Part shown: positions 1 to 8,192 of the stretch, in pieces
How positions within the stretch are numbered: position 1 is the first letter of the stretch
Layout: the number at the start of each line of letters is the position of its first letter
Assembly: GCA_046331665.1 (NCBI GenBank)
Contig: JAXLQK010000016.1
Coordinates: 84,485 to 148,484 of the forward strand
Direction: 5' to 3'
Length of the DNA stretch: 64,000 nt
Origin: CAWBAT01 sp046331665
GTDB taxonomy: Bacteria > Acidobacteriota > Terriglobia > Versatilivoradales > Versatilivoraceae
Notes under the pieces: generated by a model
Told to the model about the DNA's origin: nothing
Seen by the model: the letters and a program-made list of their open reading frames with translations, nothing else
Databases searched by the model: none
Made by a program: the position numbers and the translations under genes

Positions 1-32
1 TTTTGATAAATCCAATTCGAGCGTAGAATAGA

Positions 33-266
33 GTGACTATGCGAAACAAGAGAGTGAAAGAGTTTAATGTGGTGATTGAACGGGACACCGAGGGTTACTA
101 CCTTGCCTCGGTTCCTGCTCTGCCTGGCTGTCACACTCAAGCCAAATCCTTGGATAAGCTGGTGGAACGAATCCAGGAGGCCATAGAGCTGTGTCTTGAA
201 GTGCGGCACCAACAGATCGAGCCCCTGGAGTTCATTGGGGTTCAGAAGATCACTGTGGGCCAATGA
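33..266 (+). CDS. hicB: HicB-family antitoxin (short form)
   Basis: A 77-residue protein matching the short UPF0150/HicB fold. It shows the YYLASVPALPGC signature near residues 22-33 and an amphipathic helix (LDKLVERIQEAIELCLE). The HicB role is to bind and neutralise the HicA mRNA interferase. The C-terminal tail is only about 20 residues long and shows no obvious HTH or ribbon-helix-helix DNA-binding domain, so it may not autoregulate as longer HicB proteins do. The first codon is GTG at 33, with an alternative ATG at 39. The stop overlaps the hicA start by 4 nt (ATGA), giving antitoxin-first order and likely translational coupling. Confidence 0.85.
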   Translation: MTMRNKRVKEFNVVIERDTEGYYLASVPALPGCHTQAKSLDKLVERIQEAIELCLEVRHQQIEPLEFIGVQKITVGQ

Positions 267-487
267 CCAAAGGGTCACGAGTCACCGGAAAGACAGTAAT
301 CGCAGCTCTCCGGCGAGGGGGCTTCGAAGTAATTCGTATTAAGGGCAGTCATTATTTTCTGCAACACAGCGATGGGAGAAGAACAGTAGTTCCCGTCCAT
401 GCAGGAGAAATTATTGGCCCCGGACTCATGGCGAAGATTCTACGGGATTGTGAGATGACTTCCCAAACGTTCCAGTCGCTCTTATAG
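263..487 (+). CDS. hicA: HicA-family mRNA interferase toxin
   Basis: A 74-residue protein of HicA type, with a small double-stranded-RNA-binding-like fold. It has the N-terminal VIAALRRGGFEVIRIKGSH segment, whose conserved GSH histidine is the usual catalytic residue, followed by the VVPVHAGEIIGPGLMAKILRD segment. By family knowledge it cleaves mRNA in a translation-linked, ribosome-independent way and is held by HicB. It overlaps hicB by 4 nt, so the two are co-translated. No truncation is visible and the length is normal. Confidence 0.88.
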   Translation: MTKGSRVTGKTVIAALRRGGFEVIRIKGSHYFLQHSDGRRTVVPVHAGEIIGPGLMAKILRDCEMTSQTFQSLL

Positions 488-599
488 AATCAGTTCCCTG
501 GTTTAGATTCCCTCTAACGATTTTTCCTGCGGATTCCCTCACTTCATTAACTTCCTGTCGCGTGGGCTGCTTGGCAAAGTTCATCGAAAGACGTCAAAG

Positions 600-707
600 G
601 TAGCTGCGATTGCCGATTTTTCCCGGCAATCGCGGGATTGCATTCGTAAATGATCGGCGAAAGGCCCGCGATTGAAGGTCCAAAATCAACCTTCAATCGC
701 GGCTACC
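600..707. repeat. Paired REP-like hairpins, copy 1 (GTAG ... CTAC)
   Basis: Two stem-loops in inverted orientation. The first starts with GTAG at 600-603 and has a 10-bp stem, GCGATTGCCG at 606-615 pairing with CGGCAATCGC at 624-633. The second has a 14-bp stem, CCGCGATTGAAGGT at 666-679 pairing with 689-702, and ends in CTAC at 703-706. The outer ends (GGTAGCTGCGATTG and CAATCGCGGCTACC) are inverted repeats with one mismatch. A near-identical copy lies at 44340-44452, and a diverged, truncated, inverted copy at 56070-56154. This is the layout of a bacterial interspersed mosaic element made of two REPs. Confidence 0.85.
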
Positions 708-717
708 AGCCTATTTC

Positions 718-1251
718 TGCAGCGGCGGTCTATGACCGCCGAAATCCAATAACTTTTGCAAAACCGGCGCTCATAGAGCGCAGCCACGATGTGTATTTCA
801 GCACCCTGCTCGAAGCACACAAGCGAAATGAGTGCCTGTTCCCCGTTGTTTTGGAGTGCGGGAGCGTGGGAGTGTCCCTCCCTGCTCCCGCTTTCATGCC
901 TGCCAGCTTGCTGGCAGTGACACAGTTTAGAGGGTGGAGTCCGCCGGCTGGCGGACGACGCCACACGGTGCATACCATCAAACAGACGACGCCATGTGAC
1001 GAGAACCCTCTTGGGAATAGGAATAATCTGGAACCTGAGAAATTGTGCCGCCTGCGGCGGCAACGGCCTCGTGGAACTCGGCCCTCCAGGTGGATATCTC
1101 ATCTGCGCTGAGACCGCTGGTCGGGGCATTGAGGGTTATCTGGAGACGCCGCGCCTCCGCGGCGAATTGTTCAAGCGGGACGCGGGCGTCCCGTCTCCAA
1201 TGGCGGCGCTCATAGAGCGCCGCTACAATAAATCTTTCAGCAACCTGTTAG
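718..1251. repeat. Mosaic cluster of GTAG/GGAG-footed palindromes (cluster A)
   Basis: This gap continues the repeat region and holds no convincing gene. Units seen: CGGCGGTC/GACCGCCG at 723-741; a degenerate CGGCGCT unit at 764-787 followed by a tail TTTCAGCACCCTGCT near 797; a GGAG-footed hairpin GCGGGAGC/GCTCCCGC at 853-891 followed by TGCCAGC/GCTGGCA at 901-916; a GGAG-footed TCCGCC/GGCGGA at 936-955; a CTCC-ended unit at 1043-1092; an inverted pair GGAG...CTCC at 1141-1199 with stems CGCCGCG/CGCGGCG and CGGGACG/CGTCCCG; and CGGCGCT/AGCGCCG with CTAC at 1204-1226, followed by the tail TTCAGCAACCTGTTAG. The tail reaches the stop codon of the next gene. Confidence 0.82.
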
Positions 1252-1898
1252 TGGAAGGCTTGGAGAAAAAGGCCGGTGCTGGCATCAACAAAGGCAGAAA
1301 AATGACTGGCGCCGATGGTTTCTCCCCAAAGGACATGCCAGGCGAGATTGGGAAATCGCGGGGTTTGCTCAAGAACAAAAAGGACCGGGACATCGGGATT
1401 TTTCTTTATGAAATCGGCGCTTGCCTTGGCGGCGGCCCGATACGCTTCGTCTGAGTCGATGTGCAGCGCCTGCGGATTAAACACCTGCTCCTGACCACGA
1501 GTGCCAGTCCAGTCTTCCTCCCGGCCGGCAACCACCCCTTCACGCATCCCGCTTAGATCGATCACCGAAAAGGTAAAGGATTTTGCTTTCCGCTTTTGAG
1601 GTGAAACAAAAGAGGCCTGCCAGGCTCCGCATTTTCCTGGCTCGAGGGGGACCTGCTTCAGATAGATGGAGGAAAGTCGCAACGGTTGCGCATCGACCGC
1701 CCAGCCTTTGGCCTGCATGAACATCCGCTGAAATGCAAACCGGCCAGTTACAGGGACCGGGGGAGCAGAGGGCCTTGCGGCTTTCTCCTGCTGTGATTTG
1801 GGTCCCTCGGAACAAGCCGACAGAAATACCAGCAGTAAGCAAACCCCAGCAATGGAGATCCGAAGTGGGAAGCGCCCCGTAATTCTCATAGAATGCAT
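1248..1898 (-). CDS. Putative lipoprotein with PepSY-like C-terminus
   Basis: A 216-residue protein with an N-terminal hydrophobic segment and a lipobox (FLSAC, Cys29), so probably a lipid-anchored envelope protein. A short Ser/Pro/Ala-rich linker follows. The C-terminal part, with a Trp-His-Val start and an F-V-D-A-S-T-G ending, resembles a PepSY-like fold, but the match is weak and I do not assign a function. The stop codon falls inside the conserved tail of a repeat element (TAACAGGTTGCTGAA on the coding strand), so the last codons may have been set by repeat insertion. ATG at 1898 is used; ATG at 1889 is also possible. Confidence 0.6.
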   Translation of the reverse strand: MHSMRITGRFPLRISIAGVCLLLVFLSACSEGPKSQQEKAARPSAPPVPVTGRFAFQRMFMQAKGWAVDAQPLRLSSIYLKQVPLEPGKCGAWQASFVSPQKRKAKSFTFSVIDLSGMREGVVAGREEDWTGTRGQEQVFNPQALHIDSDEAYRAAAKASADFIKKNPDVPVLFVLEQTPRFPNLAWHVLWGETIGASHFSAFVDASTGLFLQAFH

Positions 1899-1966
1899 AT
1901 GTTTGCTCGATGGCTCATCGGGATTTGATAGCGTCTATCGCCTTCACGTTGACCGACCCGGCTTTT

Positions 1967-2720
1967 TCAAAATCCATTGAAGGTCACACGCAATCCATTG
2001 GCGACCCCGATTTCGTAGGCATACCAGAGGCCAAACGAGACGCTAAACAAACCTGCAGCTAATTGAAGCGTATGGTGGAATCTTGTTAACCTCCTGGCGC
2101 TAAGGGCAAAGGGTAGGCCCACCAAACCGGACATGATCATCATTCCCACGATCGATCCCGCCCCAAAGACTGCCAGGTAGAGCAGTCCCAAAGCAAACGA
2201 AGGAATCTGCGTCAGTACCAATAAGGTCAAGGCCGCCGAACCCGCCAAGCCATGCATCATCCCTCACCAAGGTCGGCTTCAATCCGATTTTGCTGACAGC
2301 ATGAGAGTGAGTGATGGCCGGAGTTGCATGGGCGTTGGCCTGCTCGTGAAAATGAACGTGAGTATGAGATACCCCTCCATGGGCATGAGCATGGGCGTGG
2401 ATCATGGAAGGAGCCACGAGCGCCTTAATGAGTGCATTACTGCCCAAACCGATGATCATGAAGGCGACGCAGAACTCCACGCAGCCAGCCCGCCAATTGG
2501 TGCGAAATGGCGGTCCGCAGAACAAGCACGACAGCTCCCACGACAATGAGGGAGGTCGTATGCCCGATGCCCCATAGGGCTCCAACCAGCGCAGCGTGAG
2601 AGAGCTTTCGATGTTCGCTCACAATCGTCGTGACTGCCACGATATGGTCCACTTCAGTGGCATGCTTGAGTCCGTGGACAAGCACCCAGGAATAACAGCC
2701 CGAAGGTTCCCAGCGAGGTG
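1967..2720 (-). pseudogene. UreH/nickel-cobalt-transporter-like gene, multiply frameshifted
   Basis: Pieces of one membrane protein lie in order on the minus strand but in different frames. They are a start piece (LGTFGLLFLG, near 2719-2690), the core GLKHATEVDHIVAVTTIV and following helices (about 2685-2515), a piece with FCVAFMIIGLGSNALIKAL and a histidine-rich loop rich in HAHAHAHG and HTHVHFHE (about 2490-2270), and the last helices from HGLAGSAALTLLVLTQ to the stop (about 2260-1967). The H-A-T-E-V-D-H motif and His-rich loop are typical of UreH/NicO-like nickel or cobalt transporters. At least three frame changes prevent one continuous product. This is either a decayed gene or local sequence error. 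Confidence 0.75.
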
Positions 2721-2955
2721 AGATCAGAATTTTCGCTTGGGCGGAGAGAGGCCAGGCTATCCAGGAAGCGCTTCAGCCAGAAGCCAGATGACTCAAGAGA
2801 ATCGCGCAAGGGCAAACCCGAAAACAATCGTCCCGCCAAGAATAATTCTTGTTCGATGGTTGTAATGGAATGAGGGAAATAAGTTCAATCAGCCTCGCAT
2901 GCAAACAAAAGGGCATTTCTAGATGGCGCCATTCCAAATAAATTCAAGAGCCTCT

Positions 2956-3990
2956 TCATTTCCGCGCCAGCATCGCGTCAACCGGCTGGCCAGTCCGACG
3001 ATGCTGAAAGGAACGAAATCCGGCCATTGTCGCCAGAGTTTTGTACTCGGAAGCCGTCCGCTCTTTCCCCTCGGTACAAACTAACATATTCAAAGACTGA
3101 AGGTAAGCGTTGGCCGGCCCATCGCGATTTTCGTTCAGGAGTTTCTCGCAAATCAACAGGCCGCCTTTCTCCGGCAAATGCTCAAACGCCTTCCGGAGTA
3201 AAAAAACCACTTTTTCATCCGACCAGTCATGGAGAATTCGCCCCAGGGAGTAGAGATCAGCCGGGGGGAGCGGATCCTGAAAGAAATCGCCGTTCTTAAA
3301 TTGGATGCGAGATTCAAGCCCCGCCAGGTGGACGTATTCGCGGCTTATTGGAATCACGGAGGGCAGGTCAAAGATGGTTCCAGAGAGCCCAGGGAAGCGT
3401 CGACACGCGTCAATTGCCAGATGGCCTGTCCCTCCCCCCAGATCCACCAGGTGATGAAATGAGCTCAAATCGAAGGAGGCAACAACCGCCGGAGAGCTCA
3501 GGACGCCATGTCCATGCATCCCGGCCATAAACAGCTTCTTGTCGGCCTCTGTAGAAAAGAAATGGTCAAAGATCCCTTCTTTCTTGCCAAACTCCCTTTC
3601 CCACCGATTCGTCCCTTCGCGAACCGCGCTTTCCAAATGAGCCCATAAACGATAGAGCATGCGATCCGAAGAGAGAATGTATCCCGTCAAACTTTCCTGG
3701 CTTTGCATGCGCAAGAATCGGGTTGCCGGCGATTCATTGTGATAGATCCCTTGTTCAACGCGCAATAATTGCAAGCCCGCACAGGCTCCCAGAATTCTTT
3801 CGAGGGCGTGAGGTTGGCAATTCAGCTCGCGGCTTAGAGTCTCACAATTGGCGGGGGACTCATGCAGCCGATCAAACACCCCCAAAGACACCGCGGTAAA
3901 GACCGCTTTCGAGGCCCGGAAACCGTCCATCAGATTGATGACGATTTGAGCCTCAGGATCTGAAGGTGTCATGGAATCAGGCGAGAGCAT
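2956..3990 (-). CDS. SAM-dependent O-methyltransferase, acetylserotonin/hydroxyneurosporene type
   Basis: A 344-residue small-molecule methyltransferase. The N-terminal half (about residues 15-95) is the winged-helix dimerisation domain of this class. The SAM-binding loop DLGGGTGH is at residues 183-190, and the catalytic-type HDWSD motif at 254-258 is where plant and actinobacterial O-methyltransferases place their general-base histidine. The frame extends upstream to 4182, but ATG at 3990 is preceded by an AAAAGG ribosome site and gives the usual family length, so I choose it. The substrate cannot be told from sequence. No biosynthetic neighbours suggest a pathway. Confidence 0.82.
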   Translation of the reverse strand: MLSPDSMTPSDPEAQIVINLMDGFRASKAVFTAVSLGVFDRLHESPANCETLSRELNCQPHALERILGACAGLQLLRVEQGIYHNESPATRFLRMQSQESLTGYILSSDRMLYRLWAHLESAVREGTNRWEREFGKKEGIFDHFFSTEADKKLFMAGMHGHGVLSSPAVVASFDLSSFHHLVDLGGGTGHLAIDACRRFPGLSGTIFDLPSVIPISREYVHLAGLESRIQFKNGDFFQDPLPPADLYSLGRILHDWSDEKVVFLLRKAFEHLPEKGGLLICEKLLNENRDGPANAYLQSLNMLVCTEGKERTASEYKTLATMAGFRSFQHRRTGQPVDAMLARK

Positions 3991-4245
3991 GGGATACCTT
4001 TTCCAGGAAAGTGGGTACTTGCAGACATCAGAAGAGGTTGACGATAATTTTTGCACAATGCTACCATCTGATTGTCTGCGCCATAGTAATCGATCCCCCG
4101 GGCAGAGTGCAAACTTTTGAGCACGGAATGTCAAGCAGCGCTCTGAAAGTGAGGGGAGAGTTTGTACCTGTTGTCGGCACACGGAGAGTTACAGTTTTTG
4201 TCCACTGGCGGGATTACAAGATAATTGGATTGTACTGATAAACTT

Positions 4246-5959
4246 ATGGCACAAATCAAGAAAAGTCCGGAAACTCATGAGGTTATCGTCATTGGGTCGG
4301 GGGCGGCGGGAGGAACGGTCGCCCACGTCCTCACCTCGAAAGGGATCAAAGTGACCCTGCTGGAAGCCGGTCCGATGCTGGATCCAGCCAAGGAGTTCAA
4401 GGAGCACATGTGGCCCTATGAGGTGGACCATCGAGGCGCTGAAGAGGGAGGCGCTTATTATTTTGGGAAGGGAAAGCCCTACGGCTATTTCACGACCACC
4501 AGCGGCGGCTGGCAACTTGAAGGAGAACCCTATACGGTCGCTGAAGGCAGTGAGTTCATGTGGTTTCGTTCCCGAATCCTGGGGGGGCGGACCAACCACT
4601 ATGGACGGATGTCTTTTCGATTTTCCGATTATGACTTCAAGCCTTACGATCGTGATGGGTTAGGGACTAATTGGCCCATCTCCTATGAAGATATCGCTCC
4701 CTATTATGACAAGGCCGAACGTTTGATCGGAGTGACGGGAACCAAAGACGGAATTCGCAGTACTCCGGATGGAATCTTCCAGGTTCCCCCTCCACCCAAG
4801 GCTCATGAAGTGCTGGTCAAGAAATCCTGTGATCGATTGGGCATTCCCTGCGTCCCAAATCGTCGAGCCATTATCACCAAAGAGATGAATGGGAGAGCGC
4901 CCTGCCATTATTGTGGGCAGTGCGGAAGAGGTTGCCTATCGGCTTCCAACTATTCCTCCAGCCAGGTCCAGATCTTTCCAGCATTGACGACCGGCAAACT
5001 GAAAATTATCGATATGGCGATGGCGCGCGAAGTTCTGGTGGATAAATCCGGAAACGTCACGGGCGTCTCATATATTGACAAGCGAACCCGGATGGAAAAA
5101 GTGGTCCACGGCCGCGTCGTTGTCCTGGCTGCCAGCGCCTGCGAATCGGCACGACTTCTTTTGAATTCCAGGTCAAACAGGTTTCCCAATGGGCTAGGAA
5201 ACAGTTCCGGCGTCGTTGGACGGTTTTTGATGGACACCGTCGGCTTCGATTTGGCTGGGGAAGTCGACGCCCTCGAAGGGATGCCGCATTACGACAGTGA
5301 CGGATATGGAGGCGCGCATCTCTTCATGCCTTGGTGGCTGTGGGACCAGCAGAGCAAGATTGGCTTCCCGCGGGTACCACATCGAGATCGGGGTGGCTAT
5401 CACATGCCGATGGTGGGTAAGCATTCATCGCGCCGCGGAAAAGTATGGATATGGAAACAACCTGAAGCGGAATATTCGCCGCCAATACGGTACGCAGGTG
5501 AGTTTTGCCGGCCGCGGAGAAATGATTCCGAACGGCCACAGCTTTTGCGAAATTGATCCAGTGACGGTCGACCGTTGGGGAATTCCGGTGCTGCGCTTCC
5601 ATTTTCGCTGGTCGGATTATGAATGGAAGCAGGCGCGCCACATGGAAACGACGTTTGCTTCTATCATTGAGACGATGGGAGGAAAGGTCCATCATCTGAC
5701 GCCGGCGCAACGGGAGAAAGAAGGAATTTCCACGCCGGGAACGATCATTCACGAAGTCGGCACCGTCCGCATGGGAAATGATCCTCGCTCGTCGGCAGTC
5801 AATGGTTTTGGCCAGTCTCACGATGTGAAAGGATTGTTTGCCTGTGATGGAGGCGTCTTTGTCAGCAATCCCGACAAGAATCCTACGTTGACGATTAATG
5901 CCCTGGCGTGGCGCACTTCGGATTATATTGCAGAGGAGATGAGTAAAGGCAATGTCTGA
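4246..5959 (+). pseudogene. GMC-family oxidoreductase (sugar dehydrogenase large subunit), frameshifted
   Basis: A flavin-dependent GMC oxidoreductase of about 570 residues when pieced together. The FAD-binding VIGSGAAGG is near the N-terminus. The CHYCGQCGRGC cysteine cluster and FAGRGEMIPNG are typical of gluconate-dehydrogenase-like large subunits, and the C-terminal half ends with a D-K-N-P-T-L-T motif. The reading frame changes at about 5375, 5395 and 5425. The segments GYHIEIG, GGYHMP and IHRAAEKYGYG each need a different frame, and the remainder is open. A two-base loss after CCGCGG and a one-base loss in a G run would explain the first two. ATG at 4246 is the likely start. It overlaps the small-subunit gene by 8 nt. 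Confidence 0.82.
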
Positions 5960-6668
5960 CCCGAAACCCCTCAACCCCATTGAAGATCCCTCGCGTCGGA
6001 AAGCCATCCAGCAATTGGCGCTGGCAGTCACTGCGGTCGCTGGAAGCCAGGTCAACCTCGAGGCGGCCCAACATGTCCATCAACAGGCGAAGGAAGAGAA
6101 AAAAGCGTCAGGAAGCTATCAACCTAAATTTTTCAATGACCATGAATACACCACCTTGTCCCGGTTGACGGAACTCATTGTGCCCGCCGATGAAGTCTCC
6201 GGAAGCGCCAAAGACGCCGGCGCCCCGGAATATATCGATCTGTTGTGCAGCCAGAACCCGGTATTGGCCAACATTTACACGGGGGGCTTGGCATGGATCG
6301 ATGGGGAAATGAAGCAGAGTTCCAACGTGCCATTTATCGAAGCCAAGCCGGAACAGCAGACCGCTTTGCTCGATTCGCTTGCAGAACTCGAACGCCAGAA
6401 CAAAGATTACAAGCAAAGAGGGTTAAGCTACGAAGGGACCGTCCATTACATCGGATTGGGTTCTTACGGAATCCAGCCCCCTTCCGACCTTGGACCCGGC
6501 GTGTTCTTTTTCCAGTGGCTCAGGAAGATGACCGTCGACGGGTTTTACACAAGTGAAATCGGTATTAAGGATGTCAACTACAAGGGGAATGCCGTCATTT
6601 CAGAATTCGAAGTCCCCCAACAATGCATTGATTATGCTCTTAAGCGCAGTCCATTTGGTAAGTCGTAG
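5952..6668 (+). CDS. Gluconate 2-dehydrogenase subunit 3 family protein
   Basis: A 238-residue partner subunit of the GMC oxidoreductase just upstream, overlapping its stop by 8 nt. The N-terminus has a twin-arginine-like signal (SRRKAIQQLALAV, residues 14-26) that would carry the folded pair to the periplasm. The body shows the family signature of a three-helix segment ending in LIVPADE around residue 80, and a conserved DGFYTSEIGI near the C-terminus. In this family the small subunit assists export and assembly of the flavoprotein, with electrons passing to a cytochrome c. No cytochrome gene is adjacent. It is intact even though its partner gene is broken. Confidence 0.83.
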   Translation: MSDPKPLNPIEDPSRRKAIQQLALAVTAVAGSQVNLEAAQHVHQQAKEEKKASGSYQPKFFNDHEYTTLSRLTELIVPADEVSGSAKDAGAPEYIDLLCSQNPVLANIYTGGLAWIDGEMKQSSNVPFIEAKPEQQTALLDSLAELERQNKDYKQRGLSYEGTVHYIGLGSYGIQPPSDLGPGVFFFQWLRKMTVDGFYTSEIGIKDVNYKGNAVISEFEVPQQCIDYALKRSPFGKS

Positions 6669-6775
6669 GCTAAAAGATGGGACCCCGCCTGGCATTCACA
6701 CCATTGTTCAATAATCCTGGCCCCTGCAGTTAATCATTTAGCGCCAATTCCCGGTAAGTTTACTCCGGCGTCTGC

Positions 6776-7489
6776 TTATTTCATAGGAACGCTCTCACCG
6801 GCGGCAAGCAGGAATCCCCGAATCAACGGATGGCTCACCCCCCGGATCGCAGAGCGTTCAGGTTGATACAGGGTTGCCACAAAAAATGAATGTTCCGGGA
6901 ATTCAATGACTCGAACCTCTCCCTGTGAATCCGTCCCCGCAATTCGCAGTTCTTGACCGTCAAGCATGCCTTGGTATGCGGGATTGAGCCCGAAACGACA
7001 ATGGTAGGTTTCGGTCACGGTCTCTGCTCCATAGAGCAAGCGGCAAAGTGATTGGGGGGCGAGTCGGATTTCTCCTTCCTGTTCAACGAGGGGACAAGCC
7101 AGCGGGGCGATGAACGCCATCTCGGTGCCAGGGTTGCTTTCGGCATGATCGGCTAAAGAAAAGCCCAGAGCATTCCGTGCATATTCCAGGACAGCGTGTT
7201 GAAACCCGCCGCAAGTCCCGAGAAACGGACGTGAATGCACGCGGGCAAATCGAATGGCATTGATGGCGCCTGCCATGCTTCGGTAGGGGCTGCCAGGGAC
7301 ACACCAGATTCCATGAAACCATGAGAGCCGCGAATCGATATCCGACTCCAGTTTGTCTGTATCTAACCAAGAAACCTCACACCTGCAATCGAGTGAGGCT
7401 GAGGCCAGAGTTATGGCCCTTGGAATGAACTGATGCGCAATCACTTGAGGGGTGTAGTCACCAACCAAGGCGATACGGACGGTGTTCAA
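6776..7489 (-). CDS. CTP-synthase C-terminal-region-related glutaminase-like protein
   Basis: A 237-residue class-I glutamine-amidotransferase-like fold without the CTP synthase ligase domain. The nucleophile elbow LGTCGGFQH puts Cys93 in the usual position. An oxyanion-type PGSPY is at 65-69. The place where the catalytic triad would have His-Pro-Glu reads Gln209-Pro-Glu, so ordinary glutaminase activity is doubtful. Family knowledge: these proteins are known as CTP-synthase-C-terminal-related (seleno)proteins, in which Cys93 is sometimes selenocysteine. Here the codon is TGC, plain cysteine. It has no operon partner and its cellular role is unknown. Confidence 0.78.
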   Translation of the reverse strand: MNTVRIALVGDYTPQVIAHQFIPRAITLASASLDCRCEVSWLDTDKLESDIDSRLSWFHGIWCVPGSPYRSMAGAINAIRFARVHSRPFLGTCGGFQHAVLEYARNALGFSLADHAESNPGTEMAFIAPLACPLVEQEGEIRLAPQSLCRLLYGAETVTETYHCRFGLNPAYQGMLDGQELRIAGTDSQGEVRVIEFPEHSFFVATLYQPERSAIRGVSHPLIRGFLLAAGESVPMK

Positions 7490-7690
7490 TGAGTTCTCCC
7501 CGTGGAATAGCTAAGGCGATGCCCTCATTCTCATGGCGAACAGCCTAAATGCCAAATTAAATCTCGTTGGGAGGAATCACCAGGGAAGAGGGGTTACTTA
7601 TTTCGACTGGCTGGATGTTATGCAATTAGTGGGTGCCGCAGCGGCCTCCCAACAGGTGGGACGGCATGAGATTGAGAGCCGGAGGAATTC

Positions 7691-8182
7691 TTATTGAGTT
7701 GACGGTTTCCCCGGATTTGAGTTGGGAATAATAAGGCGCAGCAGCCAGAGGAGGAGGCAGCCCATGCCCGCTCCCAGCAAAGTGTTGGCGCCGATTCCAA
7801 AGGTGAGATGTCCCAGGATGTGGCGGATATGATAGGCATCATCTTCTTTGATGGAGAATTCGGGCCGCGTAAAAATATTTTCCATGCCGGTGATCACGGA
7901 AAAAATGATCGCCAGAATGATCAATAAATGTGCCCAGGCGTTGATGAGGAAGCTGACCGCCACGACGTTTGGATAACTCCCAAAGCGGCGGGTGTGGATC
8001 CAGAACACGGCAATCAGCAGAGCCAGGACAGAGGCTGCCGTGACACTGCAGAGTTTGGAAAGCCAGAAAGGGACGCTGACAATCTCCAAAAGCAGCCGCA
8101 AGATCCAGACTGTCAGGACCAACAATAGCAGAGGGGAAAGAAACCGCAGGTGATCTCGAAGCCCATATCCGTGGACTTGCAT
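7691..8182 (-). CDS. Small polytopic membrane protein
   Basis: A 163-residue protein with about four hydrophobic segments and no domain I recognise. ATG at 8182 is chosen because a strong GGAGGA ribosome site lies just upstream; a longer frame would start at 8209. It starts inside the 3' end of the SpoIIE-type phosphatase gene, so the two are very probably co-transcribed and translationally coupled. That suggests a role in the same membrane signalling process, but this is inference. The third and fourth segments are separated by a charged, probably extramembrane stretch of about 25 residues. Confidence 0.6.
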   Translation of the reverse strand: MQVHGYGLRDHLRFLSPLLLLVLTVWILRLLLEIVSVPFWLSKLCSVTAASVLALLIAVFWIHTRRFGSYPNVVAVSFLINAWAHLLIILAIIFSVITGMENIFTRPEFSIKEDDAYHIRHILGHLTFGIGANTLLGAGMGCLLLWLLRLIIPNSNPGKPSTQ

Positions 8183-8192
8183 GCTTCCTCCA

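Noticed and set aside
650..1454. Several long open frames in the 650-1454 region on both strands
   Set aside because: They are made of palindromic repeats and have no domain, ribosome site or coding-like composition.
2301..2549. Small methionine/glycine-rich open frame opposite the His-rich loop
   Set aside because: It is the antisense of the His-rich segment of the transporter pseudogene.
7195..7230. Selenocysteine in the CTP-synthase-related protein
   Set aside because: The nucleophile codon is TGC, with no in-frame TGA.
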